DNA of 64,000 nt. Source: Sipunculus nudus (Eukaryota; Annelida; Sipuncula; Golfingiida; Sipunculidae). Shown here one piece after another: positions 11,740-24,957 of this stretch; positions within the stretch are counted from its first letter, which is position 1, and every line of letters starts with the position of its first letter. The position numbers were made by a program, and so were the translations under genes. A model generated the notes under the pieces. That model ran no database searches, had not been told where the DNA came from, and saw nothing but the letters and a program-made list of their open reading frames with translations. Location of the stretch: assembly GCA_026874595.1 (NCBI GenBank), contig CM049318.1, positions 11,761,241 through 11,825,240 of the forward strand, given 5' to 3'.

Positions 11740-14485
11740 ACAAGAGACCCAGGGGTCTAATGTTCACTCTGTGAATTACTGTGCAATTTGGCAAGTGATT
11801 AAAAAATAAATGAATGTGAAAATACCATTCATTCATTTCTAAGTAAACATTGTCCTATTGCACAAGGTCGGTGGCGTCACCTATATTGTTTATGAGAAAA
11901 CTTTCCAAGATGACTGCACATGCCAAATTTCAGACCAATACTCCTGAGATATGAGCAATTTTCACCAAAAGCAAATGTATGAATGGACACCACAGGAAAA
12001 TTATTGCAGATGGCGCCACCAGTCTTGTTTACGAGATTGAGGTGACGAAGATCTATGGACATGCACAATTTCAACCCAATACACTGAACAAACACTAAGA
12101 CGATCAGATGGCAAATGCAAAGTTGGACACTCCGCAAAAAGTAGTGTAGGTGGCGCCACCTGTCTGGTTAACGAGAAAACTTTCCTAGATGGATAGACAT
12201 GACAAATTTCAGATCAATACATTGAACCACTTCTGAGATATGAGCAATTTTCACCCACAGCAAATGTACCAGGGATGCCATAGGAAAACAATTGCAGATG
12301 GCATCATCAGTCTTGAGTGTAAGTCTGAGGAGTCCAATCTCTATGAATATGCAAAATTTCAGCTAAATATGTTGAACCACTCCTGAGATTGAGGGTTGTT
12401 ATATAAAAGAAACCCAGGTTTGTACTGCACAGAAAGGTTCTCCATCATTGTTACCTACAACTACATAGGTGAGGGAACAAGTATGCCAGGTTTTGGAAAG
12501 ATCAGTCCAAGGGTCCTAGAGGAGACTCTGTTTTTGTGGATTATAACAAATAAATACTTAATGACATATTTTGGATAAAAGCAGAAAACACCATTACAGC
12601 CTGCTGAAAGTAGCTAAACAGGTGGCACCACCTGGAGGTCAAAATCATTAAGCAGTCACATGATCAATATTCCTGTGAAATTGAAACTGAAGGCTGCAGC
12701 AGTTCCTAAGATGTAATTCAGTCAAGTCATTTTCAAGATGGTGTCTCTACAGAACTTCAAATTGTGTGGGTTGCAAAATTTAGCAACTTGATGTGTTTCC
12801 ATACAGGATGTATTGTCTGTTACCAAATATTTTCGGAACTGCTGCAGCCTTCAGTTTCAAATTTCACAGGAATATTGATCATGTGACTGCCAGATGATTT
12901 TGACCTCCAGGTGGCGCCACCTGTGTTGACCTACTTTCTGTGGGACATAATGTTCCTTTCCACTTCTTTCAAGATAAGTCATAAAGTAATAAAATTTTGG
13001 CCTTCATATTTTAGTCAACAGTTCCTTAGAGGAATAAATTCAGTCAATTCATTTTCAAGATGGCGTCTCTATGGAACTGTGTCGATTGCAAAATTTGACA
13101 GCTTGATGTGTTTCTATAAATGATGTATTGTCTGTTACTAACTATCTTAGGAACTGCATCATGTGACTGCTAAATAATTTGACCTGCAGGTGGCGCCACC
13201 TGTGTTTACCTTCTTTCTACAGGTTGTAATGGTCTTTACTGCTTTTTCCAAGATATGTCATAAAGTATAAATACTTTGGCTTTTATGTCATAGTCAACAG
13301 TTCCTTAGAGGAAGAGGAATAATTTGAGTATAAATTCAGTCAAGTGATTTTCAAGATGGCATAACTATGGAACTTGATGTGTTTCTATACATCCTGTATG
13401 GAAACACATCAAGTTGCTAAATTTTGCAACCCACACAATTTGAAGTTCTGTAGAGACACCATCTTGAAAATGACTTGACTGAATTTATACTCAAATTATT
13501 CCCCTTCCTCTAAGGAACTGTTGGCTATGATATGAAGGCCAAAATTTCAATACTTTGTGACTTATCTTGGAAGAAGTGGAAAAGACCATTTTTTCCCGCA
13601 GAAAGTAGGTCAACACAGGTGGCGCCATCTGGAGGTCAAAATCATCTGGCAGTCATATGATCAATATTCCTGTGAAATTTGAAACTGAAGGCTGCAGCAG
13701 TTTCTAAGATATTTGGTAACAGACAATACATCATGTATAGAAACACATCAAGCTGTCATATTTTGCGATCGACAGAATTTGAAGTTCTGTAGAGACGCCA
13801 TCTTGAATATGACTTGACTGAATTTATACTTAATTATTCCCCTTCCTCTAAGGAACTGTTGGCTATGATATGAAGGCCAAAATTTCAATACTTTGTGACT
13901 TATCTTGGAAGAAGTGGAAAAGATCATTTTTTCCCGCAGAAAGTAGGTCAACACAGGTGGCGCCACCTGGAGGTCAAAATCATCTGGCAGTCATATGATC
14001 AATATTCTTGTGAAATTTGAAACTGAAGGCTGCAGCAGTTCCGAAAATATTTGGTAACAGACAATACATCATGTATAGAAACACATCAAGCTGTCATATT
14101 TTGCGATCAACAGAATTTGAAGTTCCATAGAGAGGCCATCTTGAATATGACTTGACTGAATTTATACTCAAACTATTCCCCTTCCTCTAAGGAACTGTTG
14201 ACTATGATATGAAGGCCACAATATTAATACTTTATGACTTATCTTGAAAGAAGTCGCAAAGACCATTTCTTCCCGCAGAACGTAGGTCAACATAGGTGGC
14301 GCCACCAAAAGCTTATTTTTGCATGTCCATCCCATGATCAGTAATTCTGCAAAGTTTCATGAAGGTAGCTGCTTTGGCTGTTGAGATATTTGGTAACAGA
14401 CGGTGGACAGTGGACAGTGGACAGTTGACAGTGGACAGTGGACGGCAGACGCTGCGCCATGGCATAAGTTCACAGAGTGAACTAA
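11740..14485 (+). mobile_element. Tandem-core (Helentron/HINE-like) element with 338-bp units
   Basis: The 5' end is ACAAGAGACCCAGGGGTC, a palindromic hairpin, followed by GTTCACTCTGTGAA. The 3' end is AGTTCACAGAGTGAAC followed by TAA, complementary to that 5' motif. The core carries GGTGGCGCCACC boxes at 12149, 12910, 13189, 13956 and 14295, plus near-matches at 12009, 12625 and 13619. The last units are spaced 338-339 bp. Units on the two sides of ~13394 lie in opposite orientation. A 7-bp microsatellite (GTGGACA) precedes the 3' hairpin at 14403-14445. The element is non-autonomous, and the class is inferred from architecture. Confidence 0.6.
14403..14445 (+). repeat. GTGGACA 7-bp microsatellite
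   Basis: About six imperfect repeats of GTGGACA lie just before the 3' hairpin of the tandem-core element. Simple repeats are usual at this position in pearl-like and HINE elements. Confidence 0.7.
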
Positions 14486-15228
14486 TAAAATTGATACCGT
14501 CTTAACTTAGAAAGAGCCAGATAATTTATGGATGTAGTTAATTTTCCAGTGTAAAATATAATGATAATATACTTCATGAAATATTGATGTAATTATTATA
14601 CGACGTACGTGGAACTGCACGCTTACACCCAGATCCTTGAATATGTAAGACAAGACAGTAAGTGACTTATACGCTTGAACAAATATGTATTAATACGGTT
14701 TCAACACATACTGAACAGATTTTACAAATTTGTATATGTGTAGTAAATTCTGTATATGTATAGGCTACATGTGTACGTGCACATGTGCGCCCTTTTGTGT
14801 GTGCATGTGTGTGTATATGTCAGAGACGAGATTAAAATCCAGGCGGATTTTAAATTCGCCTAGACGAGATTGCGATTGTGATCTCGCCTAGGCGAGATTG
14901 CAATTGTGATCTCGGCTAGACGGATTTTAAACTCGCCTAGACAAGATCACAATCGCAATCTCGCCTAGGCGAGATTAAAATCCATCATGGAGCAGGCCAG
15001 GATTTTAATCTCGCCTAGGCGAGTTTAAAATCCGTCTGGTGTCATCCAGGCGAGTTTAAAATCTGCCTGATATTACTTAGGCGAGTTTAAAATCTGCCTA
15101 GGCGAGATTAATATAGTGATCTGATCTAATTTCCTAATATATTAAGCATTGTAATTGACATATGAAAGATGTTTTCAGTAGGATTTTCAATATTTTAACA
15201 CTGAATGGTTATATATAGTTAAAAGGTA

Positions 15229-16784
15229 CCGTAGATCCGCGTTTTGCCGCCGCGGCCATAAAATAAGACTTGCAGTTGAAAATCCTGACAGATATTTCTC
15301 GACAAGGGATGCGGCTATAAAACGCAGGTTAAGCTAAATTCAAATTGTAAAAGAGACTCGACGGCCCGCCGAGGCGCAATGGGCGATAATAGGTTGAGGA
15401 AGGAAGAAGTGTATACCAGGAACGTATATTTAATGATACTGCATATTTGTATATTAATTTTATTTATTATTATTTTATAAGATGTAAAATTGATATTTTT
15501 GACAGGCTTATATATGTATTATATTTTTTTTATGAGTCAGTTATAAACCACGGCCATTTTCACGCAATTATATGTTAAAGATCGAGATCCACCCGCCCAA
15601 TACTGCACTCTAACCATACTAACGGTTGTACCTATATTTGAGTATGGCTGCACTACCGGTAAAATATTATTTTTTAACATATCATTTCTTTTAAAATAAA
15701 CTGTAAAACAAAAGATAACCAAAGACCATACGTTCTTCGGTAATTAAACCTGCGTTCACGTTCAGATACTTCTTCCTTCATCACATTGTCAATAGATGGC
15801 GCTCAAAGGTCATAACCTCACAAGCTAGTTCCGAAAACTTCTAATATGGCACGTTTTGCTAGCAGACGGCTTGGGTACCAGTGTGCATATATTATGATTA
15901 GCAGGACCCTGGGAATACGCGAACAGGCTGTGCGAACATCGACGCGGGATTCGTTTATTCAAAGGTTTGGTCAAGGTTGTTAATTGACCGACGTTGTATA
16001 GTTGAATGAATTTAGATGAATAAAATTCATCACAAAGAGAACCGTTGGCTTTGATGTCCCATTAAAGTTTAATTTGCCATGGTAAAGGCGCAATGTACCA
16101 CAAGGCCCGCTAGTTCCGTAATCATTTTATGTGGCATGTTTTGCCGGTTCGGACACCATTTTGCATATGTTATGATCAGCACAACCCGATGTGTTCTGGC
16201 AATATGATCACCGACGCGGATGTCGTTTATTTAAATGTGTTTTTGTTAAATGACCGACGATGTATAATGTCTAAATAATATTAAAATTACCGTCGTCCCA
16301 CACAATGCTTTAATGTGCCACTGAACTTTAATTGGCCCAAGTTAAAGGCGCAAGATTCTCCGGCATTCAGTGATGTGTCAAATTGATTCCGTGGCCCTAC
16401 TAGGATTCGTCTTGGATGAGTCGTCATAAACAAAACTAATTGTCATCTAATCTAATCGGGTAGATCAGGCTGTTAAACAAATTAATTAAATTAATTAATT
16501 AGCAAGCCAAGCAACATACACAGTTGCAACTGTTTCCCAAAACTGTTATGCCTGACCACATAACAGCATAGCGCTGCGTTCCTAGCTGCAGCCAAGCGTT
16601 TCAGAATACCTTTTTTCGTTGTGTTCCCATACACCATCCGGCAATGGAACGTGGCGATAATGTGGTGCGGCCATTAAGTAAGGTTTTGGGAATTTTTTAC
16701 CCCAGTGAAGGAACCTTCCAGATATTTTACGAACATCGGGTGCGGCCATTAGACGACGTGCGGCGGCAAAACGCGGATCTACGG
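15229..16784. mobile_element. Nested 1.56-kb TIR element with TA target duplication
   Basis: The terminal inverted repeats are perfect for 25 bp and start CCGTAGATCCGCGTTTTGCC. TA flanks both sides (15227-15228 and 16785-16786). The second foldback copy has the uninterrupted site (CAGGTAATATATT on the reverse strand at about 53865), proving insertion at a single TA. Inside, two diverged direct repeats of ~270 bp (about 15800-16080 and 16085-16350) share GCTAGTTCCG and TAAAGGCGCAA. No transposase reading frame is present. Its ends resemble those of the element at 43994. Confidence 0.8.
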
Positions 16785-17201
16785 TAATATATTTATTAAT
16801 ATTTACAGAATATTATAGTATTAATGTAATAATTAACTTTTTTACAGTAATGTAATAGTTATTCATGTGATAATTAACATTAATTTTGGAAACAGAATTA
16901 TGAAATAGATATTTGATTATTATTTGCACCTTTGATGTGTTTCATGTGGTCTACAGCATCCTTATCATACCAATTATTTGCAAAACATTTAATAATCTTT
17001 ATTTTTTTTCTCCAGTTTTCTTAACAACCTTGTGTTTGTAAATATCACTAATAATTTTTACAAAAAAATAATTTGTAATTGTATTCAAATATATGGCAAC
17101 TAGATAGTAACAAGAGGTATATTGAAGCACACTTATGAGATATTATGAAGAGCAAATCTGGGGGAAAAAGTCATCCACTTGCATATTGAATCAATCATAG
17201 A

Positions 17202-17226
17202 TAGATAGATAGACAGATAGATAGAT
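17202..17226 (+). repeat. (GATA)n microsatellite
   Basis: About six repeats of ATAG with one CAG interruption, in the centre of foldback copy 1. The complementary CTAT tract is at 51055-51081 in copy 2. Confidence 0.85.
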
Positions 17227-18559
17227 TAGTCTAGATAGCTATTACTTCACTATTTAATGAGTATATTACACATTAACATAAACAATCATCCTATTTGATA
17301 GTTCTTACAGGACAAACAGAACAAATTAGTTGGTTGATTTAGTTCAAATGTTTTTTTTTCACCCAGGTATTCAACACTCAACAGTCAAAACATGTACACT
17401 TATGGTACAAAATATGCAGGGTATCAGTATTTATGATGGACTTTGATACACCGTCCTTTTTTTTGGTAATTAAACATCATATGAGAAAAGGTAAAAGTTG
17501 ATACACAGATGTATGCATGTGAATATTTCTTTGTCTTATTTAGTCTTTTCTTATAATGTATATAATATTCTTCTGATCTTTTTTTTAATGTTTTGTGAGG
17601 CATTTTGTGAAGCTTCAATATTTATGTAGACTGTGTTACAAGATAACTGCCTTTTTTTGGACAGTATTATATCATATCAGAAAAAATATGATTTCTAGAT
17701 TCATAGAGTAATAGATCATTTATGCATGTGAACATGCATTGAATTATATTGATAAAAAATAAATGAGCTATGTTCCTTTTGTCTTTTTAAAATACTACAT
17801 TACTAATATTACTAATACCAGTTTCCCTTCAAATTAATATTGACAACAAAATTATTATGTAAATAATCAGCAGCAGCCCACGTCATATATCATTTGAATA
17901 TGCCATATACAATACCAATGTAAGTTTCTTATTACCTAGTTTATAAATAAAAATATAAAATAAAAAAATTAATGTTAATTATTACATAAATATTATAATA
18001 TTCTGTAAATATTATTAAATATATATTACTTGTGAACTATACATAACCATATTAATAAAAAATATATAATATAAAATATTCCATTTCCAAAATTAATGTT
18101 AATTATTACATTAATAATGTAATATTCTGTAAATATTAATAAATATATAACTTGTGAACTATACATAACCATTCAGTGTTAAAATATTGAAAATCTGACT
18201 GAAAACATCTTTCCTAAGTCAATTACAATGCATAATTTATTGGGAAATTAGATCAGATCACTATTTTAATCTCGCCTAGGCAGATTTTAAACTCGCCCAA
18301 GTGATATCAGGCAGATTTTAAACTCGCCTGGATGACACCAGACAGATTTTAAACTCGCCTAGGCGAGATTAAAATCCTGGCCTGCTCCATGATTGATTTT
18401 AATCTCGTCTAGGCGAGATTGCGATTTTGATCTCGTCTAGGCGAGTTTAAAATCCGTCTAGCCGAGATCACAATTGCAATCTCGCCTAGGCGAGATCACA
18501 ATCGTAATCTCGTCTAGGCGAATTTAAAATCCGCCTGGATTTCAATCTCGTCTCTGACA

Positions 18560-20209
18560 TATATATAGGCCTATATATATATACACATGTATATATAGTA
18601 TGTGCGTATTATAATTTTCATTAGTGATTGAAAAAAGCACTGTCACTGCCAGTGAAACAGATTTTGGGAGGAGCTGCAAAACATCCTTAAATATATATGG
18701 CACATAGCAAATAAAATTATAAAACTATAACCTATTATATTATGAATTGAAGTAAATAATTTTTTTGGTAATACATGTTTGCCTTTAACAGGCTATTCAT
18801 TGTTGTAAGGAATAGTACTGCGTTAAATGTTTGTACCTTTTAAACATAAAATCTTACCACTAACACCAGAACTTATAACTCCTTTTTACATTTCATCCAT
18901 GTCAATTTCTCAAATTGGTTTCATTCACTGCCTATATTCATAAAAAATACATAGTGTATACCGCAGACCGCCTGCATATATATCGCATATACCGTGCGCC
19001 CGGTATAAACGCCGCTTTATATTGATATCGCTCTCAAAACCCAGTCACCGTGCATGCATGGCCCAGGGATTAAATATGGAAAATGTGTCTTGGTCATGAT
19101 AATCCTTTAAAGTCATACGGCAGAGTCAGTCTCAGTCATGATACATGCAGGACAAATGAATAAAATGCATTTGCCAATCTTAAATTAGAAGCTATAGCGT
19201 GTATATATATAGTGACGGTGACACAGTGAAAGTAAAATATAAAGACAGAAGATGCGGACTTTCGATATGCATGCACATGGTGTATTCAAAATGACGAGAA
19301 ACCATGCAGGTGGACAAATTAGACTGAAATATAATTGTACCTTTCCATTGCTGTAAGATAAGATTTAAAAGATGCAGGTATACAAATATATCTATATTGC
19401 AAAATGTTTGATGGCTTTGTCTCAAACTTGCCCCTTTCGAAGACCTAAAATACCACAAGGTGTCGGCTTCTATTTTTACCCACCCGACCTTGTCATTTTC
19501 ACGTTTGATTGACAGTTTTATTAGCACACGGAAATTTTCTTATCACACAGAAGATTTTAGCGGAAAGACAGCACACATCATGTGGCCAACCAGGCAGGGA
19601 TTCGGAGTGGAAATTACTACTTTAAATTGGCACCTATTACATTAATCAACAAAGGATATCATATTCAATGTTCGGGAACCGAACGACATGTATAATTGCA
19701 AGGTGTAGGTCATGGTCCGCGTCTCTACAGCTGACGGGACTGGTGAATACAAAATAAATAAATAAACAAACACCCAAGGGATCATAACTTATTAGAAGTT
19801 TTTGGAACATTCCAGGCACTTCTTTAGAATTATTGAATTGTTGCTGCATGTTGTTTTATGATTAACTGGAACTCTGCATCTCCGTGAAATCACCACCTTG
19901 CAGCCTGGAGAGACCGCATGCATTCCTGCTGAAGCTGAAGTTTTATCAGCAGTGCATGACTTATGCATTCTGACTATATGAAGGCTTAAATGTACAAAGT
20001 TGCATACGGAGGTTACCAGATTAGATATATGATTTGAAGTTAGGTCTCGTGTATACATCTAGTTAACCAAGGAATTGTGCGTCTCAAAATTATTAAATAA
20101 ATTTCCTACTTTTCTTCAAGTGAAGTTGAATTGAATAAATGTAATTATATATTATATTTCCATTTTATATTAATTTCATAACGTAATTATGCTTCATTTA
20201 AATGTCACT
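18560..20209. other. AT-rich DNA, no gene recognised
   Basis: TA-rich at 18560-18605. A CG-containing stretch at 18958-19050 has no coding frame. The frames at 19192-20058 show no domain signature. Confidence 0.4.
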
Positions 20210-20355
20210 GAAATAAAGTGCAAATTGAAGACCTGGATAAGTAAGTGCATAAAGATATGTACGTGCAATTTTCCTCCAAGATGAAATAAAGTGCAAATTG
20301 AAGACCTGGATAAGTAAGTGCATAAAGATATGTAATTGCAATTTTCCTCTAAGAT
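20210..20355 (+). repeat. 73-bp tandem duplication
   Basis: Two copies of a 73-bp unit beginning GAAATAAAGTGCAAATTG, at 20210 and 20283. They differ at only a few bases, for example ATGTACGTGCAA against ATGTAATTGCAA, so the duplication is fairly recent. Confidence 0.85.
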
Positions 20356-20877
20356 ACCAGAATGTACTGCTATGAAATCATAGTAACTAGGCATAATTTT
20401 GATAGGCATTGTTGGACATACGTAGGCCTATATATTTGAATAACATAACATACATTAAAAAGTACTGTGAAAAACATGTTTCTTTGGTGTTACTTCACAG
20501 TTTAGTATCGTTTTCCCACGTTTATAAACTTTGGTATTATGTGCATTATCCCAATAGCACATTTTAAAAACACCTTTTCAACAATAAAAAATATTGATTT
20601 TCCGTATTTTATATTCTTGTTAATAACGATTTGTTTACATTAATGTGCATATATATTATATATGTAATGAATTATTGTTCTACTATCTAAGTACTATCAG
20701 TACGTGTTCTGGTTGTTTCTGATCCCTGCGGGAAAGAATCCCTTCTAATGCATATACATATATTGCATGACGTGAAAGGATGTTTCCAGGTAACTCCAAC
20801 AAACAACCCCCCCCCCCTAAAAAAAAAAGAATAATTCGACCGCCAGTCGGCACTGCATCTCATGATGCCTCTTATAA

Positions 20878-21060
20878 TAAACACGCCAGACTTAGTCATG
20901 TGAACCTTGTCCATTTAAAAGACTTTACAAAGTAAACACGCCAGACCCAGTCACGTGAACCTTGCCGATGTAAAAGTAGACGCGATTGGGTGAGAAAAGT
21001 TTGCAGTGTCAGTGCGTCATCGCTGGCTGAGGGATGACGCGGTTGAATTGGACCATTCAG
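20878..21060 (+). promoter_or_regulatory. Promoter-like patch with E-box and CCAAT motifs
   Basis: A ~45-bp phrase, AAACACGCCAGAC through GTGAACCTTG, occurs twice, at 20878 and 20933. In the second copy it contains the palindrome TCACGTGA (20951-20958), the E-box of USF and MiT/TFE factors. Downstream are inverted CCAAT boxes (ATTGG at about 20985 and 21047) and GCGTCATC/GATGACGC. CpGs are more frequent than in the surroundings. No first exon could be identified next to it, so this is a suggestion only. Confidence 0.25.
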
Positions 21061-21269
21061 GAAAGAAACCCAAACAGACGTGTTGTCTTGCCCAGTAAAA
21101 GTTTTAATTTATTTTTATTTTTCCGTTATATTGACTAGATAGGTTAATCCTGCGACTAAAGTCCGCAAAACCGCGTCATTAATGTACCTTGTGTGCTACA
21201 CATTGCTGAATTCACTCATTATTGCTCAATCACCATCAGCCGCGAAGGGGCGGGTACTTCAAAAGAAAT

Positions 21270-22920
21270 TGCATGGATACCCTCAATTAGGAAAATAACA
21301 GTTTTCACAAGTGTAAGACATATTTGTTTTGATTTTTATTTCAAATTTTAGTACATTTGCACTGTTTAGAATGGGAAAGATTTGGATATATCAACGTTTA
21401 TTAAGGCTAATCGTTGATCGAACCAAGTGCACACCTGTTTACCTGTCGCACCTGGATTTTTACCTGTGCAGATAAACGCGACAGACCAACTAAACAGCAA
21501 TTTTATTATTGCATGAAATGTAAACAAACAGAGTAGACACAATTTTCCAGATTTTATTTTATAATCCGTCGGCGATTTGTTTTTGCCTGCACATGTTAAA
21601 ATATATTAATTTGACATAAAAAGGTATATTACAGGTAACCAGATAATTTGTGCATTTTACACCCATAAATTATATATTTTGCACATTGGACAAAAGTAAA
21701 TAGTTTTTATTGTGATGTTCCTTAAAACAAGTGCAATATATAATTAAAATTTTAAAAATGAGAATTTACCTTTATTTACCTGATCTTACCTGTGCAGGTG
21801 AGTAAACTTTTACAGGTAGCAATTGGCAAAATTGAAATGCACAAGTCTCATGGCTGTGCAGTTAATTAAAAGATAGCTTCTGCATATTGTTTTGACTCCT
21901 TCAAAAATTTCCTTTCCACTTTTAAAATGAAAAGTTGTCTTTATATTCTGTACTAACAAAGGTAATTAAATCTGTTTAAGATCAAAGGTATCATTTCAGG
22001 TAACCCAATAAATAGTGCAGTTAGTACCTGTAATTCATAAATTTTACACATGGCACTCAAAATTAAGTTGTTTGATTTTTTTGTTCTCCCTAATTACATG
22101 TATAAAATATATACTTCATTAAAAAATAATTTACCTGGATTTACCTGAACTCACCTGTACAGGTGAGTATGTTTTTATGTGTAACTGTAACCAAAATTAT
22201 CAATTTATAGTTTACATGTCTGAAAAATCAAAATATAATGGTTTTACACAGCTGACACTTGTTTATCCCTATTCTCACCAGCCACTTTTCAGCATGATTT
22301 TGTCACTGTCACAGGTAATTAGATCAGTTGAAGAACAAAGGTACTATTCACATAGGTAACTTAATTACTGTATTAAAAGCACCTGTTCTTATATCAAAAT
22401 TAATTATACAGTCCATAAATAGAGAAGGTATTAATTTATAGTAACTATAATGATGAACAAGGTGTTTGCGTACATATTCAGAAAAAAAAAATAATTTACC
22501 TTTTCTTACCTGTACAGGTAAACATATGTGTTATATGTCAATAGTCATAGAATGTGCTCTTTTGGTCAGCAAGCTTTTCAGGTGAAAAATATATGATTCC
22601 CACAGAAAAATCCAATTTTACTAGCACATTCTGGTTCGTCAATGGTTCCCTTTCCAGTGTTAAACCAAATCATTAACCTTTTTCTTACTTTTAATATATA
22701 ATTACCTTAGAGTGAAAAAAAATCCCTACATTTCCCTTTTTTATCAAATGGTTCATGGGTTACCTGAACAGGATGAAAGGGGTCATTTTGGTGATATACC
22801 AGTGAGTGGAAATACAGGTAGTACAGATTTACCTGTTTTTACCTGTATATACCTTAGTTACATACCTATCAAACCAGGTATGTAGAAAATAAATAAAATA
22901 ACATGAAGGACATATACCTG
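21270..22920 (+). repeat. ~360-bp tandem satellite with ACCTGTACAGGT palindromes
   Basis: The palindromic box lies at 21786 (TTACCTGTGCAGGTGAG), 22152 (CACCTGTACAGGTG) and 22506 (TTACCTGTACAGGTAA), spaced about 360 bp. Weaker relatives are at about 21433-21475 and 22830. A second landmark, GGTA...CAGGTAAC, recurs at 21625, 21988 and 22339 with the same spacing. The units are diverged. CACCTG/CAGGTG is the E-box bound by Snail and ZEB-type zinc-finger repressors, and CAGGTGAGT also reads as a consensus splice donor. Confidence 0.65.
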
Positions 22921-24957
22921 ACAGTAAAAGCTGAAAATTTCACAAAGATACCTTTAACGGTTACTGAGTAAATGTCTCTTATATAGATTCATGTCAAAAT
23001 GTGGAAAAAATGCAAAATAAATCTGAACAGTAGGAGTGTGACAATCCACAGGCTAATCTGAACAGTAAAGGGTTAATCACTTGGCAATATGTTCTGAAAT
23101 AAACATAGGGAATATTGAAGTGAACTTTACCCAAGAATTTATCTTTCACTTTAAGCTGTACACAAACAGCTGAATCTGCCAGGTAGGCGTGTGTTAATCC
23201 CCATTTGCGTGTGTGCTGAAACATTCATGAACAGAATCTCATGAAATTTTCAAGGCATTTCATGAAGGGGCCAATGAAGAATCAATAAGATTTTGGTGTG
23301 GATCCAGCTCTTGAACCGGATTCAGAAACATCATCAATGATTATTCACAAATCTAGAGTAATTTATACATGAATGCACCTAGAAAAATGGGCCAAATAAG
23401 AGAATGCAAACAGGGTTTTGGGAGCTTAAATGCAAAGCAACCCTCCATCCCCCCATTCTTGCATTCCTTAGAATGCAGATTTCATGTTAAAAATAATTAA
23501 ACTGTTGATGCATCAACTTCACAGCCTCTTGATAGAATAATTTGTTCACTTTTGTTTAAATATGGTGGTCATTTGAGATAGGAAAAGTAACAAGCACCCA
23601 GAAGCCTAATATAGTAAAATTAGGGTGAACAAAATCTGCCTCAGAGCATATGCCATTTCTTTCACTTGAGTATACCTCATTACCAAGTCTACACAACCAC
23701 AGAATCATACTATTCATAAAAAAAAATCAAGTTCACCAAAACTCTTGTTATGCATGAAGGAATACTAGAAAAATAGTCTAAGACAACATGCATACCTCTG
23801 CAAGGAGCGGTATCATCCAGGAAATGTGTCCTAACAGGTTTGGTCAGATCTGAACAAGCTCAGCATGTGGAACTCCGATACTGTGAACTTATGACGCTTT
23901 ACTGCTTAATATCGACAAGAGCACTGCAAAAGTGCACAATACACCTCTTATATGTCTTATGACTTCTGACCAGAAAAAATATGTGCAAAATTTTGGTGAG
24001 AATTGAATTTAGATAAGAAACTCAAATGGTAAATATTTTTGTGAGTTTCATAAAAATCCATCAAATTTTTAGTAATTCATTACCCTGCTTTCAAAGTCTA
24101 GTGACCTTTGACCTCATCAAATATATAGATATATGTATATATATTTTACCAAGATTCTAGCCCGTGTGAGCTATTATATTAGTTAATATTCCTGTTCAGT
24201 TTAGTCAATATCAATCATATTCCTGGTAAGTTATTGCATCAATACCATGAAAAAGCATGGTGAATTCTGACCTCATTAAATACGTATGGATTTTACAGAA
24301 AATTTAACCAAAGCCAGATAATCTATTGGTTAATAGTGAGTTTATATCCTTAAAATTTACTGTTGCCAAACTAAAGTTAGGGGTGGACAGACAGTTAGAT
24401 GTTGCCCATACAATGAGTTATATGACCAATCTTACAAAGGGCATATAAGATATGACAATATATAAACTAGATACTGTGGAACTGGTTAATTTGGCGTGTC
24501 TGAATTTTTGTGTTTTTTTTACATTTTATAGCATTAGCACAGTTCGAATTTTTGCACAATTCATTATGAAAGGGGATTTCAATTGGTACCAAATTATCAA
24601 AATATTTTTACAATAACATAAAAGATAGGTTTGTAACGCAACCTACCTTCGACCTAACAAGCTTCGGGTGACTGCATACATGCTAAGGCCTAGTGAGTAC
24701 TGTAACTGCACAGGGTAAACAATACTTTTTAAACAAGGCTTTTTGTTTCACAGATCACTATTTACTGGAGTGTTTTTTTAGCTGAGATATCACTTCCTAT
24801 GAAATTTTATTACAAGCAAAGTTTGGGAGTATGAATGGAGGTTTATTTTTAAAATTTAATATTGATCCTCTTAAGTCCTGCATATCTACCTTAGTCATTA
24901 TAATTTCAGCAAAATGGACGTTTCAGACCTGCAAGTTTCAGACTAGGACATTTTAAA
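22921..24957. other. AT-rich DNA with one DR1-type motif
   Basis: No gene recognised. A perfect TGACCTTTGACCT lies at 24102-24114, in wording that resembles the array at 52620-53410, so this may be a decayed repeat of that family. Confidence 0.4.

Larger units (their letters stand above)
14818..18559 (+). mobile_element. Foldback element, copy 1, with CGCCTAGGCG-rich arms
   Basis: Two long inverted arms (14818 to about 15230 and 18000 to 18559) begin TGTCAGAGACGAGATT and are flanked by TA. The outer ~290 bp of each arm iterate short palindromic phrases such as TCGCCTAGGCGAGATT and TTTAAACTCGCC. Further in, the arms match each other through GATCTGATCTAATTTCC and ACACTGAATGGTTA. The centre holds a (GATA)n tract and AT-rich DNA with no transposase. 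A second copy lies inverted at 47997-54053. Without its nested 1.56-kb insertion this copy would be about 2.2 kb. Confidence 0.75.
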
